The notes under the pieces are model-generated. The model was not told the DNA's origin. It worked only from the letters and a program-made list of their open reading frames with translations, and did no database searches. From Amanita rubescens (Eukaryota > Basidiomycota > Agaricomycetes > Agaricales > Amanitaceae), in the NCBI GenBank assembly GCA_015039365.1, contig WION01000007.1, positions 434,001-498,000 on the forward strand: DNA of 64,000 nt, read 5' to 3'. Shown one piece after another: positions 33,645 through 47,360 of the stretch. The translations under genes and the position numbers were made by a program. The stretch's first letter is position 1. Each line of letters opens with the position of its first letter.

Positions 33645-35042
33645 GGTTGCCTTTTGAGAGCTGGTTCAGCGTCTAGGCCGCTCAATCTACGTTGTCCTGA
33701 GCTGTTTCATGACCTTGATATATGCGGATGTCTACTATCAGTTCTGGTTGATGGCGCTTCTCCATCCGGAACATATAGAATCGCCGGACAGGCCCATGGA
33801 ACTTGAAACCGTGTTATGACACTGTTTCCAGAAAACATATTTCAGTGTCAAGCGGGAACGAATGGCTTTCAGTAGTTGAAAGCATCGGAGACGTATCCCA
33901 ACAGTTACAATGTGCGCTGATAAGAACAAGAACCTCGTGAGTTGATATGTGATGCAAGTTCATTGACACATATCTCGTAAGTTGGGTGAAATGAAACCTA
34001 TTCTTTTTCAGAGTTATCTGTATGGAGACTGACGCACGGTCACTTCATACCAAATGACATCCAAGGTTTTATGGGGATAATCTGATAGAATCTTATTCCT
34101 TGATTGAAGGTCCGCCCGACAGATGTCGATGGAGTGTGAGCATGATGCCGAATTCTTTAACAAGAAATACATATATGCCATGCTAGTGCCATTCAAAGAA
34201 TCAAGCACGTGAATCGGTTCGAATGATTGAAGGACTGCTATTATTGGTATTCAAAAGAGTAGTGTTGACCAACTAGTATACATGCAAAGCGTCTTCATGT
34301 GCTGCCTTCGTCTTGAAGATGTACACTCTATCCCAGCGACTGCATTTTAGACCGTAACCAAAAATATGGAAGATGCGCTATTCCTGACATTTCTGCTGCG
34401 GTCCTGGATCATGCCATCTCGATTGATCAGCGCCAGTATATTTCTGTTGCGTTGCGCATACACAGCTGGTGAACCGGTGACAGTTGACAGTTATTGCCAT
34501 GACTCATCATGACAGGGTCGTGATATGCTAACCACAAGCACTTAGTCGGCTCAGGACTATTCCGGTATTTTTTTATGAATACTGGAGCGAACTAAGTGAT
34601 AGCTGCAAGGACGTAGCGTAGAATGCGTACTTGCGCGTGAGATGATTATGTTTTCGAATTTCGAGGCCTGTTAATAGAACATGAGATGAAAATCGAATCC
34701 CACCTATTCCAGGACTAGCATGGGCACCGTCAACGCCGCAAATAATTATAAATGCAACGGGTCAAACCTTAAAAACGCGGCCCTAGACATGCTGAGTTCG
34801 ACGAGAGATTCATGCAATGGATCGATTATTCGTGCAAAGATTGTGAGGCGTCAAGCTCAGGCTCAGATAGAGAGAAAGTACAGGGGGCGGCGCGGAAGAG
34901 CTGGGAAACTTAGCGGGGAAGAAAGGCGAATAGAAGAATGAGAACACGTGACCATGGGAAATTGAGCGATGTTCAGTAGAATCGGTAAAAGAACTCAAGT
35001 CAAGAGGTCCAGCTGTGAGGGAGGCGTGCACTAGCACCAACA
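33645..35042. other. long intergenic stretch, no gene recognised
   Basis: Only short ORFs on either strand. The last 150 bases are purine-rich, with many short AGAGAAAG-like runs, and lead into NUM1. Confidence 0.4.
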
Positions 35043-38000
35043 ATGGGTTCCTCCTCAGACGGGCTCCATACCCTGCCCGAATACCCTCAAAATTCTCTCT
35101 CGTCTGCAGGAGACATGCGTTTCTACCTTCAGAACCTCCTAGACAGCAAGGAAAAGCAGCTCCAACAGGCGGGTACTCTGGGCCAGCGGGTCTTGGCACA
35201 GCAAATGGAGCTAGAAGAACGTATAAGACAGCTCCAGGAACTCGAAGCAGACAAGTCAGACGATGACGAACTTGAACCGGACGTGAGCGACAGATACCGA
35301 GAATTGGCAGACTCCATTATGGCTTGGGATGCCGAGAATGCCCAGCTTTCAAGCGCTTTTGGTGCAAGTCTAAAGGTGTGTGGTCGCCACGTTTGTTGCT
35401 CTTAATTAATCACTCCTTCGACTCTAGCGGTCAGCCGCTGCAAAATCTTCACCACCCTTCAACTTCACGGACCTGCCTCATGAAAACCTGACGGCCTCTG
35501 CTGAACCTGATCGGTCCACCAAAGCTTCTTCTGCAACAAGCACGTCAGCCGCGGCTCAGTCACGTCGTGCTAAAAATGCTGCCCACCGTGCAGACGACGT
35601 CGGTATGTCACACGCCCTGATTGTCCTGTGAATTTCAAACTGACGTACCGCGCGAATTGCAGAGTTTGCTTTTGAAATTGGCAGTGGCTTGCTAACGGAA
35701 GTTCGTCGGCTACAAAGTTTACTAGGCGAACGCGACAAGGCTATCCAGGACATTAAGGAAGAAAAAGATGATCTCGAAAAAACGGTGGACAACCTCAAAA
35801 CGGCCCTTCGTCAGCAAGAGCAATCCGCTGGTCGGTCTTATATCAATGGAGACGTTAACATGACTGACTCGATTTTGTTAAAGATAAATTCAAGGAGGAA
35901 AATTGGAACTTAGAGGTCACAATACAAGAGCTAGCGAACCCAGTTCGCGGACTCTGTCACCACGAATGCTCGTCTCGAGTCTGATCACAAGCGTATCAAC
36001 AAACTTCTCGCTGCCTCCCGCGACGCTGCTGACACTCACCAAAACGAGTCAGAAGCGGGTTGGGAAACTCTATGAAGAGTTGAAGCTCAAGCACGAGAAT
36101 GACATGGCCATAGCTAGAAAGAATACAGGCAGCCCATGCTAGAGAAAAGAATGAGCTGTCGCAGACCATTGACTCCTTGAAAGCGGACTTGACTCGCGCC
36201 ACTCGCCGATTCGGTGGACGTTCGCCTCTAACGCCGGGTGGTCCTGAACAAGGAGATGGATTCCTTACACCTGCTCACGATATGGATCATAGCGATATCT
36301 TCACAGGTGGCTCAACAAGACGTCGGAACAAGTTGGACATCACCTGGCGTCTTTGCTGTCGATGATTTCGGCGAACTTCTAGATAGGGATGACTCACCCG
36401 AGCCATCTCCAATCAAGGGTACCTTCCCGGCGTCTAATCACCCCAGCAGTGAGATCGAAGCTTTGCAGAAACGTCTGGCCCATGCACAACGACAGATCAA
36501 TACGCTCAAAGGTACATTAACGAAGGAGAAGCAGATGCGCCTCGAACTCCATAACAAGCTTAATGCCCCTGTTGTACGCTCGGACTCCGAAGAAGATGCC
36601 AATGAGCAAGATGCGCGCGGAAACAGACGTCTGACGCCTTTCAGAGTCGGTGGTCGTGGACGAGGCTTTAGCTCCGGTAACAGAGGCATGACTCTGATGC
36701 AGAGGTTGGGAATGGCCACCAGCAGTCCTGTTGCTTCATACGCAGACTACGGCGATGAAGATATCAACGGCGAAGAGATTCCACAAGCGTCCCATGTGCC
36801 GTCTATAGTCCATCGACATGATGACGACGACTGAAGTTGCAGAGTTCTTTGGCTCTAAGCAAAGCAAGGTTCAGCAGCCAAGCGAGGAAGCACCAGAGCA
36901 GCCTCAATCGAACCGTACGAGCGTTGCTTCCGTTACTTCTGTAGAAGGAATGGATCCTCAGTTTGCTAACGTTCTCAAACGTGTACCATCCAATGGTTCT
37001 TCGTATGGAAGCCCATTGCGTCAATCTGTTCTCAACCGATCTGCACGTGGAAGGGGCGCCATGAACCTGAGAAGATCCCGAGGTGGAGTTCCATTCAAAG
37101 ATGGGGCTCGCCCACCTTCGCTGATAGACCCACCTGACTATTCTCGCTGCGGAACTAAGCGGTTTGATGGGCGCGGAGAGTACACCGTTGAAGGTTCTCG
37201 ATATACCTGAAGAAGACGAGTTTAGGGAATTCCGCAAAGAACTCGTTGAATTTGGCTGCCAGACCGAGGACATGGAAGACCAGACCCCTGAACCAAAGTC
37301 TATCGCTGTCGAATTAGGCATCCAGGTCGACTTGGAGCCAGTTCCTGAGCAACCAAAGGTCGAGCTTGTAGAGATGTCCACGCAAACAGAGCCGGAACCC
37401 ACACCTTTCGTGATTGAGCACAGCGAGTTCGGCGTCCAATGCTCGTTTGTTGAACCCTTGCCTGTCAGACCTGTGTTGTTGGATGTAGCCTATCGAGACG
37501 GAGACACCTGCACAAGCTGAAACTCAGACCCTCGAGCTAACGTATGCAGACAGTAAACGGACGACAATCACGTCGCCGGACCTATACTCCCGTTCGGCTA
37601 ACACCAGCTCTTCCTCGTCCTGATGCTACTGTCATTAGGCAGTTCCTCGCTATTCCAGATGTCGAGGATGACCTGGATGAAGGTGAAGAGACGGAGACTG
37701 GTGCAGATACGGAGAACGAGGGAGAAACTGACGCTGATAACTATTTCGATGCCCGAAGTATCTCGATGTTGACACCCGCGAGCGAAAGCCGCGACGACTT
37801 CCATTCAGTCATGACTGTGACAGACAACGGCTACTCTGATGGCTCCGACTCCGACGGTGACGATGACGACGACGACGAGAGCATCAAAGCATCGCGGCTA
37901 AACAGTACCATCAGTCTATTGGACTCTGTTTCGTCTTCTGTTTTGGAGAGGTCATTCAGCGATGCAGTGATCATGGCGGAAGAGACACCCAAGTCGTACA

Positions 38001-40062
38001 GCACCGTCTGTGTTTCGGCTGACCTGTATGTTGAGAAGGAACCCGAGAAGGTGTATATTGTTCCTCCAAAACCCGAATCAAAAGAGATGTCCATTCAGAC
38101 GGACGAATGGTTACCACCTCTTCCAATCCTTTCTACGACTCCCATCTCTCCTTCCCCGACATCATTCCGCACACAACATCAATTCCAATTTATCCCGCCG
38201 CCGCCACCCTCTGCTGCCCCCTCTTCTGGCTCAATATCAAATGGAACATCACAAGTACCCGCAAACGTCTCCCTTTCTCGAACCCGTTCGTCTGCTTCTG
38301 ACCGCAGACAATCTATTGAGAGTGCGATATCCTCCATCAATGCCGTTGTTAACGCTCTCAACAATGACGAGACTCGCACTCGACCCGCCACTGCCTTGGG
38401 TGTTGTCGATAGATCCAAGCCACCAACGATGATTCTACCTCCTCCTCCCCGCGCCCCCCCTCCGCCGAACACCATGCTTCCTCCATCATTCATACCAGAG
38501 AGGAAGTCCCGCGAGGTGCCACCTCCGCGCCCATCGTCACCACCCCCACCCGAACTCGTACGCGCTGCCACGCCAGTTGGTGGAATGTATGGACCAAAGA
38601 GTAATCTTGCATTGCGGTCCCATGGATCGAGCGTGCCACCTTCCCAGACTGGTCTCAAACAGCCACCTTCAACGAGCAGCTTCCGTTCTACCGGAAATGC
38701 ACAAATTCACTATGCCAATGGTCTGTCCGCACACAGCATCCGGGAGCGTTCGAATCCCTCTTCTGCTGCTTCTCCAAGATCCAGTGTATCGTCCGAGCGT
38801 GACCTCGCTATATTTGAACAATCGAGGTCTCCTCGCTCTGAACCACCAACGACTCCCAACAAGTCAGCAGATATAACGCCACGCGCCCATCACGTACCAA
38901 ATGGCGATTCCAGGCAGACTACGGATCCTGTGGTTATTCATGCCATCACTCAGACTATGATTGGAGAGTTCCTGTACAAATACACGCGTCGCACTATCGG
39001 TAAAGGTCACGGAGAGCGCCGACATCTCAGGTTCTTCTGGGTACACCCTTATACGAAGACTTTATATTGGAGCTCTGCCGATCCCGGCTCATCCAATGTG
39101 ACAGAGTCCATGGCAAAGAGCGGTATGTTACGGTTATGATGTCTACATGTCGTAGAAACTGACGGTGTTTTGCAGCATATATTGAGGGCGTCCGATCGGT
39201 CTTGGACCCCAATCCTATGCCTCCCGGTTTGTACCAGTATAGTGTGATAGTGTCTACACCACAAAGGGAGATGAAGATCACTTGTCCAACCAAGGAACGC
39301 CATGATATCTGGTTCAACGTGAGTATCGTTATATCGTGAAGACAGTCAAATTTATTTTTGATGTAGGCACTCAAATATCTATTGGCCCGACCTACTCCTC
39401 CTACTGCCACCTCGGGCGTGCAAGAGAGCCCGGCACCGCTCAGCGATTACGTTACAGATGATGAACGTCAAGGTTTACATACCTCACCGCAAAGCCAGAG
39501 GAGCGTACGTAGTGTACAAAAGAGCGAACAATGGACAAGTACACCTCGTGGTCAGCGAAGTCGATCGCAGCTCTCTGCCGGAGGCTCTATCGGGAAACGC
39601 TCCGGGACACCAGCGTTAGAATATCTACGATGGAACGGCCTCGAAAGTCCATATAGCCCGACCAAATCGTTCGTGAGCGTTCCAGGAAGGGACGACGATG
39701 AGGTTCTAGACTTTGAGTTGCACGGGGACTCGCTGTCTGATGATGGGTTTGAGGGACTGGAGAATGTCAGGGCATGCTGTGATGGCAGACACACCGTCGG
39801 CCACTCTAATAAACATCATCATCACCATCACCACCATCATGCGCAGAATCAGCAACCACCGACAATGGTTGATCGACGCAAAAGCAAAGATCACCAACTC
39901 CTAGATCCTCGTCATGAAATCGCACGTCCTGCTTCACCATCGACTTGGTCGTTCCGCTCGCGCGCTGGCAGCACACATTCTAATGAAGGTGGCAGTGGCC
40001 TATTTTCCCTCCGCTTTGGCTCTCGTCGATCCGCGAAGAACTCGGTAACCACACATGACTAA
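35043..40062 (+). CDS. NUM1: cortical dynein anchor Num1/ApsA (Mcp5-type PH domain), reading frame broken
   Basis: The start MGSSSDGLHTLPEYPQNSLS leads into a long coiled coil (LQNLLDSKEKQLQQAG, LLTEVRRLQSLLGERDKAIQ, KHENDMAIARK). Repeated acidic CQTED/MSTQTE-type motifs (GCQTEDMED, EMSTQTEPEP, EMSIQTDEW), poly-Asp and poly-Pro tracts, and a C-terminal PH domain follow. The PH domain includes IGEFLYKYTRR, GERRHLRFFWVHPYTKTLYW, GLYQYSVIVSTPQREMKI and RHDIWFNALKYLLARP. A His-rich run lies at about 39815-39840. This is the layout of Num1/ApsA, which ties dynein and mitochondria to the plasma membrane during nuclear migration. Between about 35950 and 37600 the frame changes about eight times, each by one or two bases, with clear coding sequence on both sides. 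Either the gene is decaying or the consensus has errors here. Confidence 0.8.
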
Positions 40063-40435
40063 TTAGAGTGCTTGCAATATCGCTTGATTGAATGTTGCCA
40101 TCTTCCCTGATCGTATCTACTTCACCGTCGCTATTTTCTTTTTCTTGTTTTCAGTCTCTCTTTTTCACTGCTCCCACGTTACCATCCCTCATAATGACAC
40201 TCGTAACACATCACTCTCTTTTATAATCTTGTGCTATTTGTCAATTCTGTGCGAAACAAAGACATTCCTTTAATACCCGCTCTACATTCCAACTGTGACA
40301 GCTCGAACAACGGAAAAAGCTGATATGCTTTCATAGGAAACAAATTTCATAATTGACTAATACTACCATGGTGAACCGCGAAGGCTAGGTGTCCCACTTA
40401 AAGAGTTTCCTGAATCTAGCTATAGATTATCAGTA
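40063..40435. other. convergent 3' intergenic region
   Basis: Lies between the NUM1 and SEC24 stop codons. T/C-rich, no coding signal. Confidence 0.4.
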
Positions 40436-43400
40436 TCATGGCAATGCAATTGAAAATAAAACGTTACGCACGGTACTGGTTATTTGACGGTGTAAGACAG
40501 TAAGATCTGAGCAAACGGAGATGAGATGTTGGACCAATTGAAGCCATTCATTATACATACAGTCTAAGAACGAATTGACCCCATTATTCTGATCTTCAAC
40601 AAGCATATCGCTGAATTCAATCTCAACGGCGTCCAAGTTTTGACGGGCAATTAAGAGTTTTGTACGCCGATGACGTTGCGCTTCTCGATAGGCAATGATA
40701 TTTCTAACCTGGGTGGAAAAACGTGTTTCCAGTACGGGCAGCTCATGCTAAAAATGTAAATTGAGTATGTACATGCCGCCGGCTTAGATAGGGCTTACTA
40801 GATGTGGATCCAACTTCATGAAATCATCAACGCCGAACAAATCGCCCAGGATCTTTGGTGAGGCACTAGCACCAATCCAAATTATCACCATTTCCTCGTT
40901 ATCTGCGTCATTAGTATAATACTCTGAAAAAAGGGAAAACGAAATACCCATTAGATATAAGCCATGGCCTTCCATATAAATATGACTTGCCCGCATTGCC
41001 GACGGAATTTCGATTCTGCCAGTGACGGGATCCGGGAGGGCGATGTCGTCACTAAGGTCATGAAGGGCGATAACACATGGATATAAATTATAAATCAGGC
41101 TTCGCAAGTTCATCGATAGTGCACGGTGCGCATGATAATTTCGCACGTCGGAGGAGACCAGACGACCTATTCCCTTGAACAGGACGAGTTTTCAATAAAT
41201 TTTGGATGCAAACCTTTTAAAGGTTTTGTTTTGATGGCAGCCAGCGTGAAAGCCGCAAGAGCTCGATAAGCCTCTGGTATGATTAGCTGGGGCACGAATG
41301 TCGTAAACGTCGTAATGTATTTTGAACCATAAAGCTCACCTGGGAGGTGCGCGTCCCTGAGACACATTTGTTACGATAACCAATAAGAATGGATGAACAT
41401 TGTTCCGTCATTTCCTCACGGATTGTCAACGTTTTTTTGCGCGCCATGGACGAGATGGCTTTATGAATCTCCGTATTAGTAAGGGGTCCCAAGAGCGCTC
41501 ATCACGGAAAAGGCACACCTTGACGGAACATGTACGCAATGGTGGCATCCATGTCAGCGTATCGAAATACATTGCCGGCTAGCTCGACTACAGGCATAGC
41601 GAGGTTGCATACACGAACTCTTCGTTGACCAGAGACCGTCGTATAGAGAATAGCCGCTTGGATATGTGCATACTCTCGTAAATCAAGGCTGCCAGTGTGC
41701 TCTAGGCTAGCCGTGATCCCCTTGTCTGCGTCCAAAACACCGAACTCGATATCAGTTGGAGATCGTTGTAAAAAGTTGCCCAGATAGGTAGAAACGCGTA
41801 ACCCTGCGGAAGGTTAATGAGAAAAGACTAACCAATCTAATGACCCACCCTTTGAGCACCGTACTTTCATGGTACAATTATATCCCTGATTACGCCTAAC
41901 CAATCGCTGCAGTTGCGAGCCAAGGATATCAGAATCGTTCGCAAAGTCAAAGCGTGGATGATAATATAGATCTCCACCCGATATTGTAGCAACAACGCCT
42001 AAGTAATAGTTAGTTCATAATAAGCGTTCTTAAGACTAGAATGAATCATACCAATCGAGCCAATATCCATGAATTTAGTTGGTGCAAGGAACATGTGTAC
42101 GCCGACACCTTCGTCAACGCATTCCTCGCCAATGGTACTCCAAATCATATCGCGCGGTCGGTACAGTGTCTTTTCTTTGTCAGTGTTGTAGAGGTCTGAT
42201 TCGGGCGGTTGCCCATGCAACGCTCCCGGACCAAGTGACGGCATATTGCACTGGAACAAGACAAGCTGACCACCCCGACCAGCCTTGTTACGATGTCAAT
42301 ATCAGCATGAAGTTAAATTTGGGGATGCGCACCAACATGGATAGGGAACCCCTTATGACAGCACTCAACGCAGTATCTCGAACGACTGTGGTCCCGAACC
42401 TCTCGGGCAACGCAACAAGCAGGGACTCCACAGAAGAACTGAGTGTTATCAATCAGGCAAGTCAGGAAATGAGACCATGGGTCATTTACCGACTCTCTAG
42501 AGGATCGATAAAAAGCCCTTCATACGAAGGCGCAAACATCTCGTCTATGTCTGACACGACAAGCATGGAAGTGACATCTGACTAGTAAGCGATTAAAACG
42601 AACCAGTCTATGTCTCGTAAACACTCACTGAGAATGTATAAAAGTGGACCGTATGATCAAATGTTATTATGGCCAGCCGGCTTTCTAGAGGAAAACACGG
42701 CTCAAGCGACATATCCGCATCTCCGAAAAGAACACGACGGATGGCATCACATGCACTCTTCAAAAACCCGGTCGTGACAGAGTCATGCGATACATCGATG
42801 GCGAAGATGTAGTTCATGGGCATCGGTGGTCTTGAACCAGTTTGCGATAGCCCCACTTGCAGATAGGATGTCGATAGCCCTTTTCGAGGATTCTGGGCCC
42901 AGTAGTCCTCAGGTACAACGAAATCGACGATCCCTCTATTCAACTCTGGTCGCTCCAGGTGATCAAGTCTCATGAGGTTTGCATCCAAATTTGAGAAATA
43001 CTGAGGTGCGACTGAACAACGCAGCGTGTGAGTGGCCGCCTTTTACGTTAGAATATGCATAGTACAGACCTTCTGTTTCAAATGAACACAAGTTACATTT
43101 CCACCTGTTACCACCCGCAACCCACTTGCACCATGGATTCACATACCCTCTACACTTGTTACATCGTGGAGGACCACCTTCAACCACAACAAGCGGTATT
43201 GGCTCCTCTTCGGGGTCAAGTTCTGCGAATGGGTGAATAACGGTCGCAAGAGGAATCCCACATTCATTTGCTAGCCGGGATGTGTTGGGCACGTTCCACG
43301 TTGAGACACGAATGAATTTGGGTGACGCGTTCCCTAAAGCACTGCTAAGCCGACCAATGACAGAAGACTCGACAATGTGTAAAACCTTGATCTACGGCTA

Positions 43401-43671
43401 TGAAGTCGCTAGTGCTAAGTGGTGCATGCGCCCCCGGAAGAGTCGTGTATGTTTTGTCTGTCCAGTTATGTCTGTCAAGTTCGATGGCCTCGATTGGTGA
43501 CGGTATTTGATTGGCATTAATATGTGGTCTAAAGCCTAGAACAAAAGTGAAAGACATATTCCCAGCGCATTTCAATAGCATACCTGGTAGGCTCGCTCCT
43601 GCAGAGTGTGGTGGTTGAGGAATATGGGTTGGGTGAGCATACATCTCGCATGCCGTTACAGTCACTAGCAA
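40436..43671 (-). CDS. SEC24: COPII coat cargo adaptor, Sec24 family (Sfb3/Lst1-like)
   Basis: The N-terminal exon gives [18 protein letters not shown], then [40 protein letters not shown] and the zinc finger [13 protein letters not shown]...KCNLC. The trunk domain follows ([20 protein letters not shown]), the beta-sandwich and helical parts ([40 protein letters not shown]), and the C-terminal gelsolin-like domain with [16 protein letters not shown]. The last exon ends VLFSIALP. More than ten short introns are needed and the joins I checked are in phase. Sec24 binds Sec23 on Sar1-coated ER membranes and selects cargo. The [11 protein letters not shown] block resembles the Sec24C/D-Sfb3 branch. 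The exact start codon (43671 or 43644, or an exon further upstream) is uncertain. Confidence 0.87.
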
Positions 43672-43990
43672 TACTACTACGTCAAAGTGTACTTTTGTTT
43701 GCCCGCAAAAAGAAACAAATAGTATTGCCTGTAGCGATACAGATATCCCAACATCCAGGGAATGTACCAGTAAAATACTACGTCATCATAAAACACAGAG
43801 GGAATAAAGTGCGAGAACGAAACCGAACGAACGAACGAACCAGAATACCACTGCTACAGTGATTCACTATCATAATACACGTTATAACCAAACATCAAAA
43901 ATGCCATCTAGGGCTGATGCCAATAAATCCAATATGCGTTTTAGGTGTTGGATGACCGGTAAAAGTATAGGGAGCAGTCGAAAGTCCAAA
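43672..43990. other. SEC24 upstream region
   Basis: Lies between the SEC24 start and the PDE stop, both minus. Contains a short GAAC(GAAC)n run at about 43829-43838. No gene was seen. Confidence 0.35.
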
Positions 43991-45942
43991 TCATGCCACA
44001 TCGGGAGGTAGGGATCCACTCGCCTCTTGAACATGTGCAAGCGGCGAGGCAGAAGGTTGCGTTCCGCTGAAACGGTCTGGTGAAGTGGCACACCAGGAAT
44101 TACGATTAAAAATTTTCTGTTGCCTTGACCCCATTTTTCCAGCTGCGCGAATCGCGGCATGCTCTTCCAGCTTGGTAAGACTAAAAACACTTCTCGCATC
44201 AGAGGAAAGCTTATTGAGGAAATCAAGTAGCGCATACGTGTTGTCTGATCCGCATGGAGAGACAAGGCCAGAGTCAGACGGTGAAAGGTATACATCGTCT
44301 CCGGTAGATTGGCGGGAATGTGGCAGCGTAAGAGGGAAGACATTGACGTAGTCATCTACTGTTTGCGGAACAGCCTCATCTTTCCCGGAATAAGGTCTCG
44401 CTTCGAGTTCTTTCACTCGCGCTGTCCAGTAATCATTGTTCCGGACGCATTCTCGAAAGTATTTCTCCATTTCTTATTTAATAGTAAGAAACCAGTAGTA
44501 TATCGGTCTTAGACTTTAACTCACCTGGAATAGCTTGTGTTGTTAATTGCAATAAAGGACGGGCGAACCTCCCGATGAAGGACACTTGGGATTTGGCCTC
44601 TTTCAATGGGGACGTACACTCCTGGACAGATGGCTTAAACGCCAAAGATTTCTCGTATATGGCTTGCTTAGACCACTCGTCCATTAGTGCTGTTGCCCAA
44701 TGTTGCGAAACGATGTAAGGGCGACTCTATGCGATATGTAGGCTAATGTATAGATAATTGTCGAAGACACATACGGGATTGCTGATGTCAGCGCACTTGA
44801 GAAGCGCTTGACTAAGGAGCATTTGACGCGAACAAAGTGTGCCTTCTTCGTGATCGAGGTGGCGCTGAAGCCTTTCCATGAAATCGTCGTGCACGCTCAT
44901 ATCGGTCGCAAGGACGGAAGTGAGTAGCAATCTCCGTAAGTAAACCCCCTTGACGTGATCATTAAAAAGCGTCGTCAGACCATGATGTTGCATGATACGG
45001 AGTAATAATTGATAATGCATGTGTTCCAATGGGGACCGCCCATCGTATACTTTTGACAGCGGTGCTTCGGCAACTTTCTGGGACACGTTATGATTAGATC
45101 ACAAACGCGTAGCCCAAAAGCTAGATCTTGTTTACCATAAAATAATTTGTGAACCCAGGGTGTCCAACATCATGACCAATGGCGGCGACAAAAAGAATAA
45201 AGATCTCTTCTTGTCGAAGTGTGGTCACAAGAGAGCCATTGTCAAACTCCTTGTTAGACTTCCACATCCGGTTAGCGTGGAGTAGTATATTCACCGACGG
45301 CACCATGTTTGCAGACCGGAGATATGAATAGGTGGCTTGAAGTACATCTAGCGCGTGTTCAAAATTATGGTATGAATTCTCAAGGCGGTATATGCGACGT
45401 AAATGGTGCACAAATGCAGAGATTTGCTCTAAATGGCAATGAGCTACTTGAATGTATTGTCCGTTACGACTTACGCATTGAGACTGGGATGACGTCCACC
45501 ATGCCTTCAATTCGAAACAAAAGTTCGAATAGTAAGAGAGTACAGGCGATGCGTTCATCCTCCGGAAGAGCGTAAGGCTCAAAACGCCAACGATCGAGTT
45601 TCCCGATGAGGCGTGATCGAGACTCGGGTGATAGGTTTGCAGGGACACTGGAATTTGATCAGTCAATAGGCGCCGGACCAATCCATTTTGGATGACATAC
45701 AACTCTACATGTTGCTCGTTAACAGCATGAATGGTTTGTTTATACATGTCAGTCAACAGCTCTGCAAAACCTGTTCTGGACAAAATCAATACGCTATCAA
45801 CTATTCCGCTGAACTCGGACGACTTACTCGAGTGCTCCGGTATGGCCCATCCAACCTTGACCATGATCACTACTTCCTGTAGCGAGGTTGAGTCCGCCGA
45901 TATCTGCGCTCCGCCTTCGCCAATGTTTCGGGAAGATATCAT
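43991..45942 (-). CDS. PDE2: cAMP phosphodiesterase, class I (Pde2-like)
   Basis: The catalytic domain shows RIYRLENSYHNFEHALDVLQ (HNFEH metal-binding motif), then IGHDVGHPGFTNYF (HDxxH) and, after an intron, the helices around LLLRIMQHHGLTTLF, LATDMSVHDDFMERLQRHL and LLKCADISNP, with the third metal-binding Asp. Upstream exons include LIGKLDRWRFEPYALPEDER. The C-terminal tail (VKELEARPYSGKDEAVPQTV ... ASGSLPPDVA) is Ser/Pro-rich. The enzyme hydrolyses cAMP to AMP and so turns down PKA signalling, which in basidiomycetes governs growth form and mating. Several introns are required. The start at 45942 is the first ATG of the best exon. A nearby ATG at 45982 in another frame could replace it. 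Confidence 0.87.
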
Positions 45943-46217
45943 TTACAGTTGGTGGGAACAGCTTTGAATCACTCAAAGACATAAGGAATGGAGGGGTGTG
46001 ACTTCGAACGTGAAAGAACGAAAAGAAGTTAAGAAAGAGATAAAGAGGAAGATATGGAGCTATAAAAATGAGGTGCGGATGATATGGTCGCTGAATTAGC
46101 ACTCGGTCGCGTGGTGGAAGTCAAGTTCTCTCGTGGCAGCCGCGTGGCTTTTGTATCGATCGCTGTATCAGGACCCCGAAGGTAGAGCCGGTTACCAAAC
46201 AAAGTTCCACTCACTTC

Positions 46218-46226
46218 AAAAAAAAT
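46218..46226 (-). terminator. RNA polymerase III terminator of tRNA-Ser
   Basis: On the minus strand a run of eight or nine T residues follows the tRNA 3' end within two bases, the usual Pol III stop signal. Confidence 0.75.
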
Positions 46227-46320
46227 CGTCACCTGAGCGATTCGAACACTCGCGGGCAAAGCCCAACCGCTGGCAGCTATGAATAGCAGGCGATCCCGTT
46301 AACCACTCCGGCAAAGTGAC
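46227..46320 (-). tRNA. tRNA-Ser (GCU), with a 12-nt intron
   Basis: On the minus strand a 7-bp acceptor stem pairs GTCACTT with AGGTGAC and is followed by discriminator G. The D-arm has the A-box GCCGGAGTGG. The anticodon stem ATCGC/GCGGT encloses CTGCTA, a 12-nt intron and A, giving anticodon GCU in a CTGCTAA loop. The long variable arm is GGGC TTT GCCC, as expected for a class II serine tRNA. The T-arm is GAGTG TTCGAAT CGCTC, which carries the B-box. The mature length would be 82 nt before CCA addition. It decodes AGC/AGU. A poly-T terminator follows. Confidence 0.9.
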
Positions 46321-47360
46321 GTGCTTGTTTGACATCAAAATCATCATACAACCGCCCAAGGTCTATGCACAAGATCCCGGGGTCTTGCTCGAGTTCACGA
46401 ACTGTTTACCCATGTGGAGTCGAGCAGTAGAAGTTTGTGGGTGCACTGCTGCGCACCGTCCCTTTTAATTTAAAGGGCCACATTGATGGCTGGCACACAA
46501 GGTTTAGCGTTCGCGTCCCTATCTCTCGGCTGCCACGGGGGCAAATCTAAACGGTCTCGAGCTAACCCGCGTTTTGAGGGGTAACAGCGGGCACAATAAC
46601 CGTTCGCCTGTCCGATTAAAGCGCATCGCGCGCGTGTAGGGCATGTACATCGCGTAGATCAGGTCCCGACGTGGGCTGTCACTCGTATCATCGATATCGG
46701 ACCATATCCATGCACTGACATGCAGCTTTGTAAATTTTCGAGCGCACGCTGATCACTTTACGAACCTTGGTGACGATCATTGACACCGGTCAACGCTCGA
46801 TTACCGTTCCAGCCCATGTTTTATTTGTCCCTTGCAACGGGTATCGTTGAATGGGCGGACCGCCAGGATTCCGGCCTGCCCACTGGGATCTATACCATTC
46901 AACTTGTTCCGTATTGTCTAGCGTAAGGCATGAATAAAATTTATTTCCCTACAACGGCAATTCTAAACGGTAAAACAGCAAGAACAACAATCACCATACA
47001 TAGTATTTATACGTTATCGTCCTGCACATGAATCAAGAAATTGTGATGACCAGTAGTAAACCTGACCGGACCAAAAGAAAGCCACGCGTATTTCATTATT
47101 GCATTAAAAATGGCACCTCGCTTGCCATATGGGAGTCTGGAACAGACCACCGTCTGGTGATTGTGGAGCTTATAGACGGAAGGACGGCATTCTAGATCAT
47201 GATGTAAGGCGACGGCGAGAGACTCATAAATACTTCACTTACATCGCAACCGGGCGAATCAGCACTGTAAGTGGCGCCGCGGCGAGGTGGTGCATTAAAT
47301 AGCCCATTTCGCGACCAATATTCGCCCCGATGCTGAGCGGTACCGGTGCCTTGTGTACAT
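46321..47360. other. intergenic; possible alternative-frame exon of the next gene at 47192-47611
   Basis: 46321-47190 shows no gene. On the minus strand at 47192-47611 a frame reading RRRMTAILQGPDGTITSVAT and QSSQQIVRQNG looks coding-like and overlaps, in another frame, the 3' end of the ORF at 47361-48458. It may be the real C-terminal exon of that gene after a splice or frameshift. Confidence 0.35.
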
